Shown: piece after piece, positions 14,353 through 18,813 of the stretch
Position numbering within the stretch: the stretch's first letter is position 1
How the letters are laid out: every line of letters begins with the position of its first letter
Source: Lachnospiraceae bacterium
GTDB lineage: Bacteria > Bacillota > Clostridia > Lachnospirales > Lachnospiraceae
Assembly (NCBI GenBank): GCA_900751785.1
Contig: CAADSM010000089.1
Span: 1-18,813, forward strand
DNA: 18,813 bases
Reading direction: 5' to 3'
The notes under the pieces: model-generated
What the model was told of the DNA's origin: nothing
Database searches by the model: none
The model's input: only the letters and a program-made list of their open reading frames with translations
Made by a program: the position numbers and the translations under genes

Positions 14353-15033
14353 ATGGAACAGTATAAACAGGAATTTATTGAGTTCATGGTAGACAGCGAT
14401 GTGCTGAAATTCGGGGAGTTTACCCTCAAGAGCGGAAGAAAATCACCGTTTTTTATGAATGCGGGCGCCTATGTGACAGGCTCGCAGCTGAAGAAGCTGG
14501 GAGAGTATTATGCAAAGGCGATCCACGACAAGTACGGGGATGACTTCGATGTACTGTTCGGACCGGCGTACAAAGGGATTCCGCTGGGCGTGGTGACAGC
14601 CATCGCGTACAGCGAGCTGTACGGAAAGGAAGTGCGCTACTGCTCTGACCGCAAGGAAGAGAAGGATCACGGCGCAGACAAAGGAAGCTTCCTGGGAAGC
14701 AGGCTGAAGGACGGAGACAGGGTGATCATGATCGAGGATGTGACGACATCCGGCAAGTCCATGGAAGAGACAGTGCCGAAGGTAAGAGGCGCGGCGGACG
14801 TGACGATCGTGGGCCTGATCGTATCTCTGAACCGTATGGAGGTAGGAAAAGGCGGAGAGAAGTGCGCGCTGGACGAGATCAAGGAGCTCTACGGATTCGA
14901 CACGGCGGCGATCGTTTCCATGGAGGAAGTGGTCGAGCACCTCTACAATAAGCCGTATAACGGGAAAGTTGTGATCGATGACACATTAAAAGCAGCGATC
15001 GATACATACTATGAAACATATGGAGTGAAATAA
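14353..15033 (+). CDS. pyrE: Orotate phosphoribosyltransferase
   Basis: Couples orotate to PRPP to form orotidine monophosphate, the substrate of PyrF. The 226-residue protein carries the PRPP-binding motif VIMIEDVTTSGKS at residues 124-136. GEFTLKSGRKSPFFMN is the N-terminal orotate-site segment, and FGPAYKGIPL and the flexible catalytic loop around CSDRKEEKDHG are typical. GGAGG (14337-14341) lies eleven bases before ATG 14353. It follows pyrD in the same direction and is followed after 13 bases by a small membrane protein gene that probably shares its transcript. Confidence 0.97.
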   Translation: MEQYKQEFIEFMVDSDVLKFGEFTLKSGRKSPFFMNAGAYVTGSQLKKLGEYYAKAIHDKYGDDFDVLFGPAYKGIPLGVVTAIAYSELYGKEVRYCSDRKEEKDHGADKGSFLGSRLKDGDRVIMIEDVTTSGKSMEETVPKVRGAADVTIVGLIVSLNRMEVGKGGEKCALDEIKELYGFDTAAIVSMEEVVEHLYNKPYNGKVVIDDTLKAAIDTYYETYGVK

Positions 15034-15046
15034 GGAGGCGCAGAAT

Positions 15047-15196
15047 ATGGAAAAGGCATATCGGGCAATGAAAAACAGCGGCGCAGGCAGTATCGCAGTC
15101 GGGATCATCGTTCTGGTCGTGGGAGTCACGGCGGGAGTCATTTCCATTATAAACGGCGCAGGCCTGCTCAGGCACAAGAAAGAGATCATATTTTAA
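15047..15196 (+). CDS. 49-residue single-pass membrane protein
   Basis: A short ORF starting MEKAYRAMKNSGAGSIAVGI, with a hydrophobic stretch (about residues 15-40, rich in Ile, Val and Gly) and a charged tail ending HKKEIIF. GGAGG (15034-15038) sits just before the ATG and the gap to pyrE is 13 bases, so translation in the pyrE transcript is likely. The organisation predicts one transmembrane helix or a helical hairpin. I believe similar short proteins occur in other Lachnospiraceae. Function is unknown; a link to pyrimidine synthesis is only positional. Confidence 0.75.
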   Translation: MEKAYRAMKNSGAGSIAVGIIVLVVGVTAGVISIINGAGLLRHKKEIIF

Positions 15197-15203
15197 TCAG
15201 AAA

Positions 15204-15231
15204 GGGACAGAACCTTTAACGGGGCTGTCCC
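15204..15231 (+). terminator. Possible terminator after the pyrE transcript
   Basis: GGGACAG (15204-15210) pairs with CTGTCCC (15225-15231). No clear T run follows, so it may be a weak or factor-dependent terminator, or merely a stabilising 3' hairpin. Confidence 0.45.
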
Positions 15232-15330
15232 ATCTTCGTAAGAACATGCCGTCAGAGGGGGGACGTGTCCTTCGGAGAGGGAGTTTTATTATGCTGTAAA
15301 GATTCGGATGTTTTGTGAAGGGGTAATATC

Positions 15331-15807
15331 TTGAGTAAGAAACAGGCGAAAAAAGTCAGGGCTTTGGGGAAGGTCCTGTTTGTATTATATATCGGGTTCC
15401 TGATTTATTTTCTGTTCCTGTCGGACTGGTACGGCAGGGAAGGTGTGATGGAAGAGTACCGCTATAATCTGGAGCTCTTCAAGGAGATCAGGAGGTTTAT
15501 CGTATATCGCGAGCAGCTTGGCATGTTCGTGGTATTTTCTAATCTGTTCGGGAATATTCTTATATTTATGCCGTTTGGATTTTTTATTTCCATGGCAAGC
15601 ACATCGAGCAGTTTTTTTAAGGCACTTTTCAACAGTCTCGGGCTGAGCCTGTGTGTGGAGGTCCTGCAGCTTGTCACCAGAGTGGGAAGCTTTGATGTAG
15701 ACGATATCCTGCTGAATACGATCGGCGGCGTACTCGGCTATATCGTATTTGTGATATGTAATCTGATAAGGAGAAAATGTTATGTTCGGAAAGGGAAAAA
15801 ACGCTGA
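15331..15807 (+). CDS. VanZ-like membrane protein
   Basis: A 158-residue protein with about four hydrophobic segments and the VanZ pattern: an N-terminal membrane helix (about 11-30), LFGNILIFMPFGFF in the centre, LSLCVEVLQLVTRVGSFDVDDILLNTIGGVLGY near the C-terminus, and a basic tail. VanZ of the vancomycin cluster gives low-level teicoplanin resistance; chromosomal homologues have diverse or unknown roles in the envelope. No ATG lies near the beginning; TTG 15331, seven bases after GAAGGGG, fits the expected N-terminus MSKKQAKK. The end overlaps the next gene by 26 bases. No van genes are nearby, so a resistance role is not suggested. Confidence 0.85.
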   Translation: MSKKQAKKVRALGKVLFVLYIGFLIYFLFLSDWYGREGVMEEYRYNLELFKEIRRFIVYREQLGMFVVFSNLFGNILIFMPFGFFISMASTSSSFFKALFNSLGLSLCVEVLQLVTRVGSFDVDDILLNTIGGVLGYIVFVICNLIRRKCYVRKGKKR

Positions 15808-16153
15808 GGAGAGGCAGAAGGAAAAGGAGCGCAAAAAGCGGGGGACAAGGAAATACGGACAGGCAAAGTATAAACATTCACATATGGGAGTCGTCTCATG
15901 CGGCTGTGCTGCAGCGGCGCTGCTCCTGCTGGCGGGATGCATCCTGTATGCATATCTCGCGCGGGGCGCAGCGGCGGGGATCGTCAGCGGGATCGCAGTT
16001 GTATCGCTGGTATTGTCCATCATGGGGATAAGAGCGGCGGTCAAAGGCTTCCGCGAGCGGGAGAGGAATTATCTGACCTGTAAGATCGGACTTCCGGGCA
16101 GCACCCTTGTCCTGATCCTGTTTCTTGCGATCTATATAGGAGGACTGAGCTGA
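15782..16153 (+). CDS. Small membrane protein, DUF6142-like
   Basis: A 123-residue protein with a strongly basic N-terminus (KGKNAEERQKEKERKKRG), a KYKHSHMGV segment, and three hydrophobic stretches (about residues 37-58, 62-83 and 104-121) with GFRERERNYL between the last two. The KHS start of the membrane part and GFRE motif resemble DUF6142 proteins of Lachnospiraceae, by recollection. AAGGAG lies eight bases before ATG 15782, within the end of the VanZ-like gene, and its stop overlaps the next start by one base, so the three products are translationally linked. Function is unknown. Confidence 0.7.
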   Translation: MFGKGKNAEERQKEKERKKRGTRKYGQAKYKHSHMGVVSCGCAAAALLLLAGCILYAYLARGAAAGIVSGIAVVSLVLSIMGIRAAVKGFRERERNYLTCKIGLPGSTLVLILFLAIYIGGLS

Positions 16154-18246
16154 TGAGCAGAAAAGAGATACAGAGAGAAAGAAATGAACAGTGCAGCGAG
16201 CGCCATGCGCTGGCAGTCGACAGACTGAGGAGCATGGTCTCAGAGGAAACCGCGGCGGAGAAATACCGCCCGTTTTTTCAGGATACGGCGATCTTTCTTC
16301 TGGAGCTGGAAAATGTGAGGAGGAAGATCAGCGACGGCGTGTGGGAGAGCTACAGCCTGGAACAGATGAGGAGCCTGAATGAGATCCTGTACAGCGATAT
16401 CCTGGAAGAAAACTATTCGAGGAGCTATGCGAATCCTGCATATGCGGCAGAAAGGTTCGGACAGGAAATGGGAGCGCTGCTCTGCTGTCTCTATGCGGAG
16501 ATGCGTTCGGGAATCCCGTATTCCTTTGAAGAAAAGAAGGATTACCTTACGATCCTGTATGAACTTTTTATAGAGGTATACAACTGCTTTGAGGAAAAGG
16601 AAGAGCCGGATCCGAAAGAGATCAGGGACATCATCTACTGGTATGCCAGCGATTACTGTGATGTGTTCCTGGCGGACCGGATCGAGGAGCAGATCGATCC
16701 GGAGGATTCCTTTGCGGCGGAAATCATTGAAAATGCAGATCTGGACAATGACCGGTATCTCTACCGCTTCGGCGAATATATCACGGAAAATGAGCTGGGG
16801 ACGGCACGGCATCTGAGAAGCCTGCCGGAAGAGACGATCCGGAAGATGGCGGATGTGTATACGGAAGGCTACCGTATCGGATTTATCAACACAGGAAAAG
16901 ATCTGTCGAAGAAATCTGTTGTGAATATCCGCTATACGCTCGGGTTCGAGAGAGTCGTCCGCGCGGCTATAGAGAATTTCCGGAAAATGGGCCTGAAGCC
17001 TACGATCTACCGGGCGGCGTCCGGCGTGATCACCAAGAGGGAGCACCACAAGATCGGGTATCACGGCGCAGTCGCGAACTGGCAGTATGAGTATGACCAC
17101 CGCCAGGATCAGGCGCTTTTCATGGATAAGCGCTATGTGGAGCGCAAGCTGGAGGTGACCCGCACCGTATATGAGAAAAACAAAGAGCTTGCGGCGAAGT
17201 TCGCCGGCCCGGCAGTCATAGAGACGTTTGGGGAGAAGCCGTTTTCTCCGGAGGCAAAACCTGAGGCACCCGCATACAGCAGCGAGCAGAGAGAGCTGTC
17301 GCTTCTGTATGACAGCAGGTCCGGCCAGATGACGAACGAATATATCAAGGGAGATGAGAGAAGCTTCACGATCATTGCTTATCCTGTGCCGGAGATCGGG
17401 GAGCAGTATCCGGAGATCTTCGACGAGATCATCCGCATCAATACGCTGGATGCAAAACTTTACGAAAGGGTCCAGCAGACGATGATCGACGCGCTGGATC
17501 AGGGAGAGTACGTCCGCGTGACAGGATGCGGCGGGAATGAGACTGACATCCGTGTGCAGCTCTGCGGGCTGAACGATCCTGAGAAGGAGACGAAGTTCGA
17601 GAACTGCGTGGCAGACGTGAATATCCCTGTGGGCGAGGTGTTCACCTCACCGGTGCTCGAGGGGACGGACGGCGTGCTCCATGTAAGCCGCGTCTTTCTG
17701 GAGGGGCTGGAGTACAGAAATCTGAAGATCACGTTCAAGGACGGGAAGATCACGGATTATACCTGCTCCAATTTTGAGGATGAAGAGGAGAACCGCAGAT
17801 ATATTTACGACAACGTGCTCAAGAATCATGAGACGCTTCCCCTTGGGGAGTTTGCCATCGGCACGAATACGACAGCCTATGTGGCGGCGAGAAAATACGG
17901 GATCGAGGACAAGATGCCGATCCTGATCGCCGAGAAGACAGGCCCCCACTTCGCTGTGGGAGACACCTGCTATTCATGGAGCGAGGATATCCGTGTGTAT
18001 AATCCCAACGGAAAAGAGATCGTGGCAAAGGACAATTCCGTGTCTATCTTAAGGAAAGAGGATGTGTCCAAGGCATACGTCAACTGCCATACAGATATAA
18101 CCATACCTTATGAAGAATTAGAAGAAATAAGTGTAGTGACAAAAGAAGGCAAAGACATTATACTATTAAAGAACGGAAGATTTGTACTGCCGGGAACTGA
18201 AGTTTTGAACGAACCGCTTAAGGAGGAAATGAAATGCCAAAAGTAG
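16153..18246 (+). CDS. M29-type aminopeptidase with long N-terminal extension
   Basis: A 697-residue protein whose C-terminal part is an AmpS-like M29 metallo-aminopeptidase, releasing N-terminal residues from peptides with a two-metal centre. Candidate metal ligands in the expected order are Glu495 (VGEVFTSPV), Glu566 (LGEFAIGTN), His599 (EKTGPHFAVGD), and His646/Asp648 (CHTDIT). Standard M29 enzymes are about 410 residues; here about 280 residues precede the domain. That N-terminal region is rich in Glu, Tyr and Arg, helical by composition, and has no signal peptide. AGGAGG nine bases before ATG 16153 and the TGATG overlap with the preceding gene show coupling. Its end overlaps purE by 13 bases. 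The last ~150 bases turn A+T-rich. The peptidase is probably cytosolic; the extension's role is unknown. Confidence 0.88.
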   Translation: MSRKEIQRERNEQCSERHALAVDRLRSMVSEETAAEKYRPFFQDTAIFLLELENVRRKISDGVWESYSLEQMRSLNEILYSDILEENYSRSYANPAYAAERFGQEMGALLCCLYAEMRSGIPYSFEEKKDYLTILYELFIEVYNCFEEKEEPDPKEIRDIIYWYASDYCDVFLADRIEEQIDPEDSFAAEIIENADLDNDRYLYRFGEYITENELGTARHLRSLPEETIRKMADVYTEGYRIGFINTGKDLSKKSVVNIRYTLGFERVVRAAIENFRKMGLKPTIYRAASGVITKREHHKIGYHGAVANWQYEYDHRQDQALFMDKRYVERKLEVTRTVYEKNKELAAKFAGPAVIETFGEKPFSPEAKPEAPAYSSEQRELSLLYDSRSGQMTNEYIKGDERSFTIIAYPVPEIGEQYPEIFDEIIRINTLDAKLYERVQQTMIDALDQGEYVRVTGCGGNETDIRVQLCGLNDPEKETKFENCVADVNIPVGEVFTSPVLEGTDGVLHVSRVFLEGLEYRNLKITFKDGKITDYTCSNFEDEEENRRYIYDNVLKNHETLPLGEFAIGTNTTAYVAARKYGIEDKMPILIAEKTGPHFAVGDTCYSWSEDIRVYNPNGKEIVAKDNSVSILRKEDVSKAYVNCHTDITIPYEELEEISVVTKEGKDIILLKNGRFVLPGTEVLNEPLKEEMKCQK

Positions 18247-18740
18247 GAATTGTAATGGGAAGTGACTCGGATCTCAAGGTGATGAGCAAGGCTGCATCTA
18301 TGCTTGAGAAATTCGGGATCGACTATGAGATGACGATCATCTCCGCACACCGTATGCCGGACGTGTTCTTCGACTGGGCAAAAGCTGCGGAGGGAAAAGG
18401 GATCAAAGTGATCATTGCAGGAGCAGGTATGGCGGCACACCTTCCGGGAATGTGCGCAGCGCTGTTTCCGATGCCGGTGATCGGAGTGCCGATGTCCGGT
18501 AAGAACCTGGACGGCATGGATGCACTTTATTCTATCGTACAGATGCCGCCGGGAATCCCGGTTGCCACAGTGGCGATCGACGGAGGAATGAACGCGGCGA
18601 TCCTTGCGGCGAAGATCCTCGCAGTGTCTGACGATGAGATCCTGAAAAAGCTGAAAGATTATTCGGCTGAGATGAAGGATACGGTCCAGGCGAAGGCTGA
18701 CAGACTGAAAGAAGTGGGGTACGAAGAATATCTGAAATAA
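18234..18740 (+). CDS. purE: N5-carboxyaminoimidazole ribonucleotide mutase
   Basis: Converts N5-CAIR to CAIR in de novo purine synthesis (class I PurE, acting with PurK) in the cytosol. The 168-residue length is normal. GSDSDL (9-14), SAHRMP (37-42) and AGAGMAAHLPGM are the active-site motifs that bind the ribonucleotide and carboxylate. AGGAGG (18221-18226) lies seven bases before ATG 18234 and inside the end of the aminopeptidase gene, with a 13-base overlap, so translation is probably coupled. No other purine gene is visible before the window ends. The assignment is firm. Confidence 0.97.
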   Translation: MPKVGIVMGSDSDLKVMSKAASMLEKFGIDYEMTIISAHRMPDVFFDWAKAAEGKGIKVIIAGAGMAAHLPGMCAALFPMPVIGVPMSGKNLDGMDALYSIVQMPPGIPVATVAIDGGMNAAILAAKILAVSDDEILKKLKDYSAEMKDTVQAKADRLKEVGYEEYLK

Positions 18741-18749
18741 TTTCGAAGC

Positions 18750-18813
18750 TCCCGCGCAGAAGGCGGCCCCCCGCGAAACCCGGGTTGCCCCGGCCGCCTG
18801 GCGGGCGGCCGCA
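18750..18813. other. G+C-rich terminal segment, possible contig-edge artefact
   Basis: After purE the sequence becomes almost entirely G and C. It includes GGCGGCC (18762-18768), GGCCGCC (18792-18798) that could pair with it, a CCCGGG centre, and GCGGCCGC (18805-18812). It has no T run as an intrinsic terminator would, and no ORF. The opposite edge (1-40) is similarly abnormal, so assembly error is likely, although a genuine hairpin cannot be excluded. Confidence 0.5.

Noticed and set aside
15331..15807. VanZ-like gene as glycopeptide resistance
   Set aside because: No vanA/H/X/R/S genes are nearby and VanZ homologues are widespread outside resistance clusters.

Overview
The window looks like a chromosomal segment of a gut-type Lachnospiraceae (Clostridia). 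Supporting points are the short glutamine synthetase followed by an ANTAR regulator, the permuted family 3 glycosidase, the split PyrK/PyrD-B dihydroorotate dehydrogenase, strong AGGAGG ribosome binding sites, AGA/ATA/GGA-rich codon use at moderate G+C, and tRNAs without an encoded CCA. This placement is inferred from gene content only. Both extreme ends (about 1-40 and 18750-18813) are very G+C-rich, low-complexity and unlike the rest, so they may be contig-edge artefacts.

Region 1 (1-4050): the 3' part of a GH3 glycosidase, then glnA behind a textbook sigma-A promoter and a terminator-type hairpin in its leader, an ANTAR RNA-binding regulator, and dapF. The glnA leader and the ANTAR gene look like one nitrogen-control attenuation circuit.

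Region 2 (4036-7610): a low-G+C accessory stretch. It holds a small convergent orphan gene, a tRNA-Gln/tRNA-Pro pair with promoter and terminator, the tail of a Y2 (IS91-type) transposase with a small acidic downstream ORF, a frameshifted small repeat-protein gene, a CBM9-like protein, a membrane-anchored polysaccharide deacetylase, and the amputated C-terminus of an AlbA/HATPase-type regulator.

Region 3 (7611-10448): a 912-residue protein joining a Tet(M)/EF-G-like translational GTPase to a C-terminal NYN nuclease domain of the YacP/Rae1 type. The gene is preceded by a nested inverted repeat that covers its promoter and Shine-Dalgarno. Rae1 cleaves mRNA in the ribosomal A site and Tet(M)-type GTPases bind the ribosome at that site, so the fusion suggests a ribosome-directed mRNA cleavage or rescue factor. 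The Tet(M) loop that removes tetracycline is not conserved. This is the best candidate here for an under-described system.

Region 4 (10449-15196): an ECF transporter S component, then a pyrimidine cluster (pyrF, pyrK, pyrD, and pyrE from its own promoter) making UMP from dihydroorotate, and a 49-residue membrane protein directly after pyrE.

Region 5 (15331-18740): a tightly overlapping set: VanZ-like protein, small DUF6142-like membrane protein, an M29 aminopeptidase with a long extra N-terminal region, and purE.
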